Source: Halorubrum ruber (GTDB lineage Archaea > Halobacteriota > Halobacteria > Halobacteriales > Haloferacaceae). From it: DNA of 64,000 nucleotides. The stretch covers positions 2,341,218 through 2,405,217 of the forward strand of contig NZ_CP073695.1 in NCBI RefSeq assembly GCF_018228765.1. Reading direction: 5' to 3'. A model generated the notes under the pieces. It was not told where the DNA came from, did no database searches, and was given only the letters and a program-made list of their open reading frames with translations. Every line of letters begins with the position of its first letter. Positions within the stretch are counted from its first letter, which is position 1. The position numbers and the translations under genes are program-made. Positions 52,201-60,227 of this stretch are shown here, piece by piece.

Positions 52201-53954
52201 CGGGTCTCCAGCGAGGTGACGAGCTCCTCGCGGATGTAGTCGATCGGCGGGTTCGACACCTGCGCGAACAGCTGCTTGAAGTAGGTGAAGAGGGGGCGGT
52301 CGACGTCGGCCAACACCGAGAGCGGCGTGTCGTCGCCCATCGAGCCGACCGGGTCCTTGCCGTCCGTCGCCATCGGCTCGACGAGGTGGTTCAGCGAGTC
52401 GGTCGTGTAGCCGAACGCGGCCTGGTGGGCGCGGACGGTGGGTTCCGTCTCATCCGCCTCGCTCGACTCGTCCCCGCCGCCGACGGCGCCGTCGTCGACC
52501 CCGGCCGCGACGCCGTCCTCGTCGGTGAGCGCGTCGAGATCGACTTGGCCGTCCTCGACCCATTCGCCGTACTTCTCGTCGGTGAGCTCCTCGAACACCT
52601 CGTCGTCGGGGACGATCCGGCCCGCCTCGGGGTCGGCAACGAAGATCTCGCCGGGCTGGAGCCGACCGCGGCGCCGCACGTCGGCGGGCTCGGTCGGGAG
52701 CGCGCCGACCTCGCTGCCGACGACGAGGCGGTCGTCGGTCGTCACCTCGTAGCGGCACGGGCGGAGCCCGTTGCGGTCTAAGACGCCGGCGACGCGCTCG
52801 CCGTCGAAACCGATGACGAGGGCGGGACCGTCCCACGGCTCGACGAGCGAGGCGTGGTAGTCGTAGAAGTCGGCGCGGTCGTCGTCCATCAGGTCGTCGC
52901 CGCGGAACGCCTCCGGGATCAGCATCCGGAGCGCGTGCGGGAGGTCGCGGTCGGTCTGGAGCAGGAGTTCGAGCGCGTTGTCGACGCTGGCGGTGTCGGA
53001 CTGGTTCGGGTCGTCGATCACCGGCTTGATCGTGTCGAGCTCGGCCCCGAACGCCGGGTGTTCGAGGTCGTTCTCGCGGGCCCGCATCCAGTTGACGTTG
53101 CCGCGGATCGTGTTGAACTCGCCGTTGTGGACGATGTTGCGGTACGGGTGCGCGAGGTGCCACGCGCCGAGCGTGTTCGTCGAGAATCGCGCGTGGACCA
53201 AGGCGACGTGGCTCGCGAACCGCTCGTCGGTCAGGTCCGGGTAGTAGCCGTCGAGCTGCGAGCCCTTCAGCAGGCCCTTGTAGACGACGCGCTGGCGGTC
53301 GAGCGAGCAGACGTAGAAGCGCCCGGCGCCGTCGACCTCGGACACCGCGTTCTCGATCTCGCGGCGGGCGGCGTACAGCGCGCGGTCGAACCCGAGCAGG
53401 TCCGGATCGACATCGTCAGACCGATCCTCCTCGCTGGTGAATCGCTGGGCAAGCCCCGCGCCGTCGACGGGCGCGACGAACACCTGCGACACCTCCGGCT
53501 CCGAGTCGAGCGCCGTGGCGCCGAGGTCGCTGTTATCGGTCGGGACGGAGCGCCACGCGAGCACCTCCAGCCCGTAGACGGCGCACACCTCGGCGATGAC
53601 GTCGTGGATCTCCGCCTGGACGCCCGGTTCGGGCGGCATGAACACGGAGCCGACCGCGTACTCCTCCGGAAGGTCGGCGTCGACGACCTCGCGGAAGAAC
53701 TCGTCCGGACGCGCAACCATGATCCCCGCGCCGTCGCCGGTGTTCTCCTCCGCGCCGGTCGTCCCGCGGTGTTCGAGGTTCTCGAGCAGTTCGACCGCGT
53801 CCGTGACGGCCTCGTGCGACGGCGCGCCGTCGAGGTCGACGACCCCGCCGATGCCGCAGTTCGACCGGTCGTCCGTCGGCGCCGCGAGCCCCCTCTCCTG
53901 ACCCGAGGACTCCGAGTCGCGTACGCCCCGGGTGGTACTACGTGACTTGGTCAT
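49242..53954 (-). CDS. gltB: Glutamate synthase large subunit (ferredoxin type likely)
   Basis: 1570 residues, full-length GltB. Class II amidotransferase domain with the nucleophile Cys33 in NCGIGGVVDLDG after a 32-residue propeptide that must be removed. Then the central domain, the FMN-binding synthase domain (GAKSNTGEGGEPPER, QGSKPGEGGHLPGKKVNEMI, SGHDGGTGASPKTSIKNAGL), iron-sulfur cysteines in CVMARQCHENTCPVGVATQ, and the C-terminal GXGXG beta-helix (YVGKGLSGGRLVI, GGVVAVLGDTGRNFAAGMSG). No gltD is near, so ferredoxin is the likely donor. ATG 53954 has TTTAAC about 27 bases upstream. Acidic linkers are typical of halophiles. Confidence 0.95.
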   Translation of the reverse strand: MTKSRSTTRGVRDSESSGQERGLAAPTDDRSNCGIGGVVDLDGAPSHEAVTDAVELLENLEHRGTTGAEENTGDGAGIMVARPDEFFREVVDADLPEEYAVGSVFMPPEPGVQAEIHDVIAEVCAVYGLEVLAWRSVPTDNSDLGATALDSEPEVSQVFVAPVDGAGLAQRFTSEEDRSDDVDPDLLGFDRALYAARREIENAVSEVDGAGRFYVCSLDRQRVVYKGLLKGSQLDGYYPDLTDERFASHVALVHARFSTNTLGAWHLAHPYRNIVHNGEFNTIRGNVNWMRARENDLEHPAFGAELDTIKPVIDDPNQSDTASVDNALELLLQTDRDLPHALRMLIPEAFRGDDLMDDDRADFYDYHASLVEPWDGPALVIGFDGERVAGVLDRNGLRPCRYEVTTDDRLVVGSEVGALPTEPADVRRRGRLQPGEIFVADPEAGRIVPDDEVFEELTDEKYGEWVEDGQVDLDALTDEDGVAAGVDDGAVGGGDESSEADETEPTVRAHQAAFGYTTDSLNHLVEPMATDGKDPVGSMGDDTPLSVLADVDRPLFTYFKQLFAQVSNPPIDYIREELVTSLETRIGNQRNLLDETPEHAEQIVADSPVLTDAETTALRDLPGPGERTPGERDGGDDASAGPGFTSVTVDVTYDRDGSLVDAVSRVREDAAAAIEDGADVVVLSDRAVGPDRLAVPSLLATGAVHHHLVRKGLRNRAGVVVESGEPHEVHHLATLVGYGADAVDPYLAYASIADVVAGPDGADENEALAAYRHALEDGLLKTMAKMGISTMESYQGAQIFEAVGLDSEFVAEYFEGTEIRTEGIGAEQIEDDLRTRHAMAFGADPELETIGEYEHRSSGVKHGWNPQTVGTLQQAVRGGDYEQYQEFAELVNDQTEELQSLRGLLEFDSDRDPVPVEEVEPVESIVERFSTAAMSLGSISPEAHENNAIAMNRLGAKSNTGEGGEPPERFDTEKECTVKQVASGRFGVTSEYLANAEELQIKMAQGSKPGEGGHLPGKKVNEMIAHVRCSTPGVGLISPPPQHDIYSIEDLKQLIFDLKAASPEADVNVKLVSEAGIGTIAAGVAKANADVVHVSGHDGGTGASPKTSIKNAGLPWELGLAEANQMLRATGLRDRIRVSADGGLRTGRDVAVAAALGAEEYIFGTASLVTSGCVMARQCHENTCPVGVATQREDLRQRFPGQPDHVINYMTFIAQELREIMAEQGYTELEEFIGRPELLAQRETDHEKAKHLDLSAVIAEPAGESRTKVREQAHDGIDDLLDWDLIDEAAPAIEDGAPVALTRDIRNVDRAVGATLSNRVVSEHGGEGLPDDTISCRFDGEAGQSFGAFLAPGITMELSGAANDYVGKGLSGGRLVIDTPPEAAYDPTENVVAGNVCLYGATAGEMYVNGVAGERFGVRNSGVRAVVEGVGDHGCEYMTGGVVAVLGDTGRNFAAGMSGGIAYVYDPDDRLDDRVNRGMVSVSETLDDSDERMLRRLVENHRAYTESERAADLLDDWEAALDDFVRVFPDAYAEVIAEGKGADVREEPPAPAAAVPDADADATGQASSDD

Positions 53955-54185
53955 ACACTCGCGTACGAGTGAACAGTTAAAGGTATGACCCTGATAGGGG
54001 TAGGATCCATCGTACACACATTAGGGAATATAAGGTAATTATTCATCACGGGTGGTGACCAGATCACACACCCCTGTATCGATCAGAAATTTCGCACTAC
54101 GAGCCACATATTGACGGGTCCTACAAGAATTCTCCGCGGTCGTCTCGCTGATTCCGTCCAGAGTGGTAGAACGTCCAGTCGAGAG

Positions 54186-54353
54186 CTACTCTTCGAGGGG
54201 GACGAACGAGCCGTTGATGTCCCACTCGTGGATACAGTAGACGTTGCCGGGTTCGTCCGCGATGCGCCACCCGTCGGCCTCGTCGTCCCACCGCTCATCG
54301 CGCCCGCACAGCTCGCACGTGCGCTCCTTCGGCGGTGTAATGGTCACGCTCAT
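54186..54353 (-). CDS. HEWD-family small zinc-binding protein
   Basis: 55 residues: MSVTITPPKERTCELCGRDE, a second Cys/His pair in VYCIHEWDINGSF, and a PLEE end. The CxxC plus C-x-H arrangement suggests one zinc site; the HEWD word names this haloarchaeal family. Role unknown. A CCTTTTGC box about 27 bases before ATG 54353 supports the start. Lies between gltB and the surface glycoprotein on the same strand. Confidence 0.75.
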   Translation of the reverse strand: MSVTITPPKERTCELCGRDERWDDEADGWRIADEPGNVYCIHEWDINGSFVPLEE

Positions 54354-54486
54354 ACCCGAATAAACGGCACCGGCGAGCAAAAGGATACCGGCGATCGGCG
54401 GGACGGCAGACCGCCCGCGGTGAGCCGGTCCGACGGGGGCCCCGCCGACCGCGACCCCGCGATCACGAGCGCCGTCGCGATCACGA

Positions 54487-57400
54487 TCAGCGTCCGCGAC
54501 GCCGAGCGAGAAGCGACGCGCCCGCCAGCGCCGCGAGCGACGCGGCGGCGTCGAAACCGGGGAGGTCGTACGCGGTCGATCGGATCGGCGCCTCGTCGTA
54601 CCCGAGGTCGCTCGCGTCGGCCTCGTCCGGGGACGAGTCGCCCGCCGCAGGCGAGTCGGACGGCTCGATCGAGTCGGTGGATTCCGTCGACGTCGCGCCG
54701 TCGCGTTCGCCGCCACCCGGGTCGTTCGACCGACCGTTCTCGGAGCGAGACCCGGCCGCCGAGGGGTCGCCCGCGCCGCGCTCACGTCCGCTGGGTCCGA
54801 GGAGCTCCGGCGGCCCCGCGGACGGCGGAATCTCCGACTCTCCGGGAGCGATCGAGATGCCCACCCCGGGGCGCGGCGCCGGGCGGTTCGCGTCCGAACC
54901 GGGCGACCCTCCGGTCGGACCCGGACCGTCCGCGTCCGTGACGTTACCGGCGCCGGTCGAGTCGGCCGGGCCGACTGGTCCTCCGGATCCGCTCGGGCCG
55001 CCGGCCGAGCCGCCGCCGGCCGAACCGCTGCCGCCCGCGCCCGAACTGCCGCTGGCCGAACCGCTGCCGCCCGCGCCCGAACTGCCGCTGGCCGAACCGC
55101 TGCCGCCCGCGCCCGAACTGCCGCTGGCCGAACCGCCGCCGGCCGAGCCGACGCTGGCCGAGCCGTCGCTGGCCGAACCGCCGCCGGCCGAACCGCTGCC
55201 GCCCGCGCCCGAACCACCGCTGGCCGAGCCGCCGCCGGCCGAACCGCTGCTGGCCGAACCGCCCGCCGAGCCGGTCGATCTCGACGCCTCCGAGTCGGCA
55301 GTCGCTTCGGTCGAGTTGTCGCCGCTCTCGGTGTCCGCACCTCCGTCGGTTGGAGCGGCGGCGGCGTAGGTCAACTCGGTCGTCGCGCGGTGCCGGTCGT
55401 CCGCCGCGGTCCGACGCAGTCGGTCGTCGTCGACTCGGAACCCGGCCTGGAACGTCGCGCCGGGATCGGGGACCGTCTCGGTGCCGAATGCGCGTTTTCC
55501 GTCGGCGACGAGGTACAGGCCCTCCCGGTCGAGGTGGACCGCGGACCCGTTCGGCGTCCGACCGAGCGCGTCGTCGTCGGTGGACTCGTTGCCGTCGTCC
55601 GTCCCCGTCGGCGCCACGCCGAACGAGAGTCCGTCAAGGCGGTCGAGGTCCGCACCTCGCTCCAGCGACGCGTTCGCGGCCGCCGGGAGGCCCGTCAGCC
55701 CGCTCGCGTTCACGGCGTACACGACGGTGTCGTTCGCGGTCGCGGCCGTGGCCGGCGTGAGCGTTCCGTCGGCAATCGCCTCCCGGACCGCGGTCACGTT
55801 TTCGAACTCCCCGGGTGCGACCGACCGTGTGGTGTACGCGGTCAGGTCGCTCGTCGAGCGGGGTTCCACGGTGACCGTCGCGGTGTCGTTGGCGACTTCG
55901 GTGCCATGCTCCGACCGCAGCGTGATGTTGTACGTCCCGGGCGAGAGCGGAGCGGTATCGCCCGTGACCGATTCGACGTCGATGCCGGACCCGGTCGTGA
56001 CGAACTTCGACGGGGATTCGGGCGACGCGTACGTGTTGAGCGTGACTGGTGTCGGACTCGTCTCGGTGGTTGTCAGTTCGAGTGTTGTAGTGGTGCTACT
56101 ACTCGTATTAGATAATATCAGTTCCAAACTTGGCACACGATGAGACAGAGAGATTCTGATATGATTTCCATACATAGCTTGATTTGAAATATCGCTTAGA
56201 GAGATCTCTTTTTTGTGCTTTCCAATAATATGAAATTTCTCTGAGTTTTCTTTTCTTGAGTGAATATGATATGTACCGGAGGAGAGCAGTGACGTATTAT
56301 AGCCGACTTGATCTGAATTGTTTAATCGAGTTCCCACAGACACTACGCGAGTTGTGTTGTCCTCGTTTAGTCTGTGTAATTCAACTTCTTCCGCATTTAA
56401 CGAAGAGTTAAAATAGATCATTTGACCAGAGTATACAGGTGTTTCCAGTGAGTGATTGGGCTTGATTTGAACAGCCTCTGAGTTAGACCCGTCTTTGCGG
56501 ATAGAATCTATTGAGATCACGCCAGCATCTGCGACACCATCAGAAACAAAGTGATTATTCAGGTCAGAGTTCCGCAGTAATTCAGAATCTTTTGGGGAAA
56601 TCCAATCCCCAGCGCTATGTCCACATGCCAACTGAATGGCCGCCGCATAGCGATTACTTCGGAAAATACCACTTCCGTCACTTGTAGTATTAAAATAAAG
56701 TTTAACGTCTTCATTCCATCCAGTTAGTACTCTTGAACTAGCAACAGCCTCGTTATGTCGGATGTGTCCAGTTGAGTTGACTGGATATAATGAAACCAAA
56801 AATGGGGTTTCATCCTCAATTGCGTCAGAAACTTTAGCACTGGAGACTGTGATACTATCTGTTTTTGGGTTATCATAAGAAAGATTAGAAAAATCAATAC
56901 CAGCATTTACTATCCGTCCCTCGTCGGCTGACAACGCTGAATTAGTTATGTTAGTAGGAAGGGAGTCCCCAATACCGCGGTCAGAAATCCCAGAAGTAGA
57001 GTTCGCAATCAGATATCCCCTAACATCTCCCCCCGGATAGGATGTACCAACGGAAACTGTTTCCTTTGTCTTGAGGACACTTTTCGGAAGTCGTCGAATA
57101 CCGATTATCTCATTATCATCACCACGTGTAATGAAAAGAGTCGAGTTTGTGTTGCCGCTGATATCATCGATTGTTATGCCGATAGTTGTGCGACTATCTT
57201 GATGTAATTGAGGTGAGCCGGTAGCCTGATTATGAATTTCAATTGTACCATCGATTATCTTGAACGAATCTGTACTTGTTCCTGCCATAGATTCTATAGA
57301 AGAGAAATCAGAGTTGTTTGTGACAGTAATATTATATTGTAAATTGGTTGATTTTTGAACATTGCTTGTATCCATTCCAGATATTTGAGCAGAGCCAATC

Positions 57401-57810
57401 TGGATTGAGCGACTCGATCTATTTGGACGGATAGTTGCTGTTAGAAGCGTCTTATTCTCAGATTTCACCTGTGTGGTGTTAATTACAGATCCATTTTGAA
57501 TATTCTTAATAGACATTGAGGCCGAGGATGTATTGGCTCCCCTTGACTCAATACTAGCTAAATTCACAGATAATCTGATCTTGTTCGTAGTATCTTTCTG
57601 ATTTGGGAGTAGTATCTCTATATTGCTAATATTTTGTTCAGACTGATCTATTCGAATAGTGTCTGGGTCGCCGGTCTTATTTAAAACAGGTTTATAATCA
57701 TAAGTTTGAGCTCCGGCCGTAGTCACTCCCAATGATAAAACCACAGCACCCACCACGACACAGACCACGACGCCGACCCACAACCATTGAAGCGATTGCA
57801 TCCGGATCAT
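54487..57810 (-). CDS. Large surface glycoprotein with PGF-CTERM anchor, composition mosaic
   Basis: 1107 residues. Signal peptide (about 1-34, VGVVVCVVVGAVVLSLGVTT), an extracellular region very rich in Asn/Ser/Thr with dozens of N-glycosylation sequons, beta-rich repeats, then a GSGG/SASGSSGAGGSG low-complexity stalk (about 835-960) and an end DLPGFDAAASLAALAGASLL plus ARRR, the archaeosortase PGF-CTERM signal. Codons for residues 1-570 (57810 down to about 56100) are AT-rich, while the rest has the usual high GC, so the ectodomain looks imported onto a resident anchor. S-layer-like or adhesion role inferred. ATG 57810 or 57801. Confidence 0.85.
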   Translation of the reverse strand: MIRMQSLQWLWVGVVVCVVVGAVVLSLGVTTAGAQTYDYKPVLNKTGDPDTIRIDQSEQNISNIEILLPNQKDTTNKIRLSVNLASIESRGANTSSASMSIKNIQNGSVINTTQVKSENKTLLTATIRPNRSSRSIQIGSAQISGMDTSNVQKSTNLQYNITVTNNSDFSSIESMAGTSTDSFKIIDGTIEIHNQATGSPQLHQDSRTTIGITIDDISGNTNSTLFITRGDDNEIIGIRRLPKSVLKTKETVSVGTSYPGGDVRGYLIANSTSGISDRGIGDSLPTNITNSALSADEGRIVNAGIDFSNLSYDNPKTDSITVSSAKVSDAIEDETPFLVSLYPVNSTGHIRHNEAVASSRVLTGWNEDVKLYFNTTSDGSGIFRSNRYAAAIQLACGHSAGDWISPKDSELLRNSDLNNHFVSDGVADAGVISIDSIRKDGSNSEAVQIKPNHSLETPVYSGQMIYFNSSLNAEEVELHRLNEDNTTRVVSVGTRLNNSDQVGYNTSLLSSGTYHIHSRKENSEKFHIIGKHKKEISLSDISNQAMYGNHIRISLSHRVPSLELILSNTSSSTTTTLELTTTETSPTPVTLNTYASPESPSKFVTTGSGIDVESVTGDTAPLSPGTYNITLRSEHGTEVANDTATVTVEPRSTSDLTAYTTRSVAPGEFENVTAVREAIADGTLTPATAATANDTVVYAVNASGLTGLPAAANASLERGADLDRLDGLSFGVAPTGTDDGNESTDDDALGRTPNGSAVHLDREGLYLVADGKRAFGTETVPDPGATFQAGFRVDDDRLRRTAADDRHRATTELTYAAAAPTDGGADTESGDNSTEATADSEASRSTGSAGGSASSGSAGGGSASGGSGAGGSGSAGGGSASDGSASVGSAGGGSASGSSGAGGSGSASGSSGAGGSGSASGSSGAGGSGSAGGGSAGGPSGSGGPVGPADSTGAGNVTDADGPGPTGGSPGSDANRPAPRPGVGISIAPGESEIPPSAGPPELLGPSGRERGAGDPSAAGSRSENGRSNDPGGGERDGATSTESTDSIEPSDSPAAGDSSPDEADASDLGYDEAPIRSTAYDLPGFDAAASLAALAGASLLARRRGR

Positions 57811-57925
57811 AGCGAACGAGCCACGGATGCCAGAGCGGTCGCTCTCGGGGCGGCGCGGCGTCAGTAGCCGACCGGGACCCGTGAAGCGGCTCTTGTCACA
57901 CCGCGGGATCTGTCACTCGGGTTGA

Positions 57926-57939
57926 TCACTTATAAGTGA
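57926..57939. promoter_or_regulatory. Palindromic TATA element upstream of the surface-protein gene
   Basis: TCACTTATAAGTGA is a perfect 14-bp palindrome whose centre is TTATAA. It is 116 bases upstream of the surface-protein ATG, so a transcript starting from it would have a leader of about 90 bases, unlike the leaderless genes around. It could serve either strand. Confidence 0.4.
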
Positions 57940-58078
57940 CTTACGGACGCGAAAGCTTCCGTTCGGAGAAATAATCGCATGACTGCGTCGCCTCGTAACC
58001 GGGTCGTGGCCGGAGATTCGTGCGGGACGACCGAAACCTGAGGGAGAGAAGAGCGAGGAGGGGAGTCGCCGGGGCGGG

Positions 58079-58759
58079 TCAGTGTTCGACCGCTTCCATC
58101 ATCGAGAGCAACTGCTCGCGCTGGGACGCCTGTTCCGGGTGCACGCCGACCATCGCGATCGCGTCTTCGCTGTCCGCGCCGTCCGCGGTGTGTTGGACGG
58201 TAGCGATGTACAGGAGAACGGGGACGTCTTCGACGGATCCGCTCGAGCTGTCCGTCCCCTCGACGTCGGCGCTGATCGTCGTCTCGAAGACCGGGATGGT
58301 GGCCTCTTCGCCGAGGATCGTCCGGGTCTCCTCGCCGCGCTCCTCGACGTCGTCCGTTTGGATGTCGGCGTTGCCGCCGCCGACGTCCTGCTGATTGATC
58401 TGGTTGAGAAGCCGTCGGATGAGGTCCGCACCCTGCACCCTGACCAGCGGATTGACCGACTGTCCGGCGACGGAGGCGTTCGGCGTACTCGCCACGAACA
58501 GCGCCGACTGGGTCGTCGAGTTGGTGTACCGGGCGACCCACGTCGTCGCCGTGACCTTCGCGTTCACGCCAGTGACGTTGAACTCGCGGTCGATGGTGTA
58601 CGACTCCGGATCCTCCCCGGAGTAGCCCTCCGCGTACGCGGACTCGGGAACGCGCGCCGGTTCCGCGTCGAACTCGTAGCTCCCGTCCTCGCCGGCGCAT
58701 CCGGCGATAGCGACCGAGGTCGACGCCGCGAGTGCCGCGAGCAGTCCACGTCGTTTCAT
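58079..58759 (-). CDS. DUF6517 family lipoprotein
   Basis: 226 residues with MKRRGLLAALAASTSVAIAG and lipobox IAGC (Cys21). The body matches the haloarchaeal DUF6517 pattern: VTATTWVARYTNSTTQSALF, VFETTISADVEGTDSSSG, VPVLLYIATVQHTADG and a final EQLLSMMEAVEH. Extracytoplasmic and lipid anchored; function unknown. ATG 58759 is chosen since it starts the twin-Arg signal and has TTAAAG about 27 bases upstream. Divergent from the membrane protein at 58873. Confidence 0.85.
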   Translation of the reverse strand: MKRRGLLAALAASTSVAIAGCAGEDGSYEFDAEPARVPESAYAEGYSGEDPESYTIDREFNVTGVNAKVTATTWVARYTNSTTQSALFVASTPNASVAGQSVNPLVRVQGADLIRRLLNQINQQDVGGGNADIQTDDVEERGEETRTILGEEATIPVFETTISADVEGTDSSSGSVEDVPVLLYIATVQHTADGADSEDAIAMVGVHPEQASQREQLLSMMEAVEH

Positions 58760-58872
58760 GTGTTCCAGTAGGTCTACACAGTTCTTTAAGCCTATCGACG
58801 CGGCTATCGGTCGCGAGAACCCCGCAGCCGAAGGCACAAAGTTCACGTCGGGCCGCGCGCGACGTGAGGCAA

Positions 58873-59640
58873 ATGGAACGACGAGGACAAACCGGGCTGG
58901 TGGAAGCGCTCTTCTTAGACGTGGTTCGCCTCCACGAGACGTGGATGGAGGTGGTCTTCCCGCGGCAGCTCGACCCGAGCGCCGTCTTGGGGAAGTGGAA
59001 GCCCGAGACGGCCGTCCAGTCGGTCGGCTACTACCTCTGGGCGGTGCTGGGCGCGCCGCTCGTCGCGGTCGCGTACCCCCTCCTGCTCGTCGGGTTCGCC
59101 ACGCGCTTTTACGCAGCGAAGCTCGACTCCGCGGTCACCCGCATCGGCGTCGCCGGCGCCGTGCTCGTCGCCGCCGTCGTCTGGGGGACGCTGACGGTGA
59201 TCACGCACCTTCAGCTCCCGTTCGACGCGGTGATCGCTGTCGGCGCCGCGAGCGCGGTGGCGGTGGTCTCGTCCGCCCTCGCCGCCGGCTTCTCGAAGAT
59301 CGGCGGGCGGTTCGTCAGCGTCCTGCTCGCGTACCCGTTCGCGATGACGGCGCTGTTCCTCCCGCCGGTCGTCGCCGCGCTCGTCACGCCGACGTTGGAG
59401 GGGCTGATCCTCCCGCCGAGCTACGACCTCGCCGAGTGGATCCTCGACACCTTCCTCGCGGTCGGCGGGATCAACGATATTCTCCGGGGCGCGTTCGACC
59501 TGGAGACGTTCGGCGAGCAGTGGGGGCTCCCCGGACTCGGCTACGTGCTGATGTGGATCGGCATCTCCGTGCCGCTCGGGTGGTTCCTCGGCCTGCTCGT
59601 CGCGCTGGCGAACCTGGTCCGGCCGAAATCGGACGCCTGA
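58873..59640 (+). CDS. Multi-pass membrane protein, hypothetical
   Basis: 255 residues. A cytosolic start (LDVVRLHETWMEVVFPRQLD) is followed by about six helices (AVLGAPLVAVAYPLLLVGF, RIGVAGAVLVAAVVWGTLTV, AVIAVGAASAVAVVSSALAA, FAMTALFLPPVVAALVTPTL, LMWIGISVPLGWFLGLLVAL). The overall layout is reminiscent of YIP1-like membrane proteins, but I cannot confirm that. ATG 58873 fits the divergent promoter region better than upstream codons. Confidence 0.65.
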   Translation: MERRGQTGLVEALFLDVVRLHETWMEVVFPRQLDPSAVLGKWKPETAVQSVGYYLWAVLGAPLVAVAYPLLLVGFATRFYAAKLDSAVTRIGVAGAVLVAAVVWGTLTVITHLQLPFDAVIAVGAASAVAVVSSALAAGFSKIGGRFVSVLLAYPFAMTALFLPPVVAALVTPTLEGLILPPSYDLAEWILDTFLAVGGINDILRGAFDLETFGEQWGLPGLGYVLMWIGISVPLGWFLGLLVALANLVRPKSDA

Positions 59641-59650
59641 CTCGATCGAC

Positions 59651-60166
59651 CTACTCCTCGGGGTCGTACTTCTCGCTGGCCGTTTCGAACGACGAAGCCG
59701 AGCGTTCGGTCTCTCGCCGTCCCTCGCGTTCCGCGATCGCCTCGGGGCCCGGGCTCGCGTCGTCGTCGATCCGAGCGATCGACTCGTGGACCTTCGCGTG
59801 ACACCAGCGACAGAGGCCGACCGTTATCTCGTGTCCGTCGTCTCCGTCACCGCCGTACGAGAGGTGATGTTCCTCCACGAGCGGCCGCGAGTCGTCGTGG
59901 GCCAGCCGCACGTCGTCTAATCCGCACCGGGCGCAGGTCTTCGCGTCCGTCGTCGACCGGTAGTGCGGGCACCTGAGCCACTCGCCGTCGGCGCCGACGT
60001 GGCAGTCGTACCCGTCCGTGCGCCGAGCCGCCGTGAACTCGGGGTCGTCTCCCGCCCGCGTGAGCGCGAAGCGGCACCGGCCGTCGTCGGTGAGGTGGTC
60101 GCAGACGCCGGCGACCGCGTACGGGTCGTCGACGCCGACGGGGGTCCCGTCGGGGGTGCGCTCCAT
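59651..60166 (-). CDS. HNH-like zinc protein, hypothetical
   Basis: 171 residues. The first half has scattered Cys (GVCDHLTDDGRCRF, YDCHVGADGEWLRCPHY). The middle holds an HNH-type core: CARCG, EEHHLSYG, and VGLCRWCHAKVHESI with CxxC and the terminal His. A charged tail follows. It could be a nuclease or a structural zinc protein. It overlaps nothing and lies 61 bases downstream of the phosphatase-fold gene on the same strand. Confidence 0.72.
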   Translation of the reverse strand: MERTPDGTPVGVDDPYAVAGVCDHLTDDGRCRFALTRAGDDPEFTAARRTDGYDCHVGADGEWLRCPHYRSTTDAKTCARCGLDDVRLAHDDSRPLVEEHHLSYGGDGDDGHEITVGLCRWCHAKVHESIARIDDDASPGPEAIAEREGRRETERSASSFETASEKYDPEE

Positions 60167-60227
60167 ACCGGCCGGTGGGGGCGGACTCACTTCAATTCGG
60201 TCGCTCAAGCAGGGTGACGGAGGCGGC

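Noticed and set aside
54677-55369. A Pro-rich plus-strand protein in the surface-protein stalk
   Set aside because: Antisense of the GSGG low-complexity stalk; no start signal and no family.
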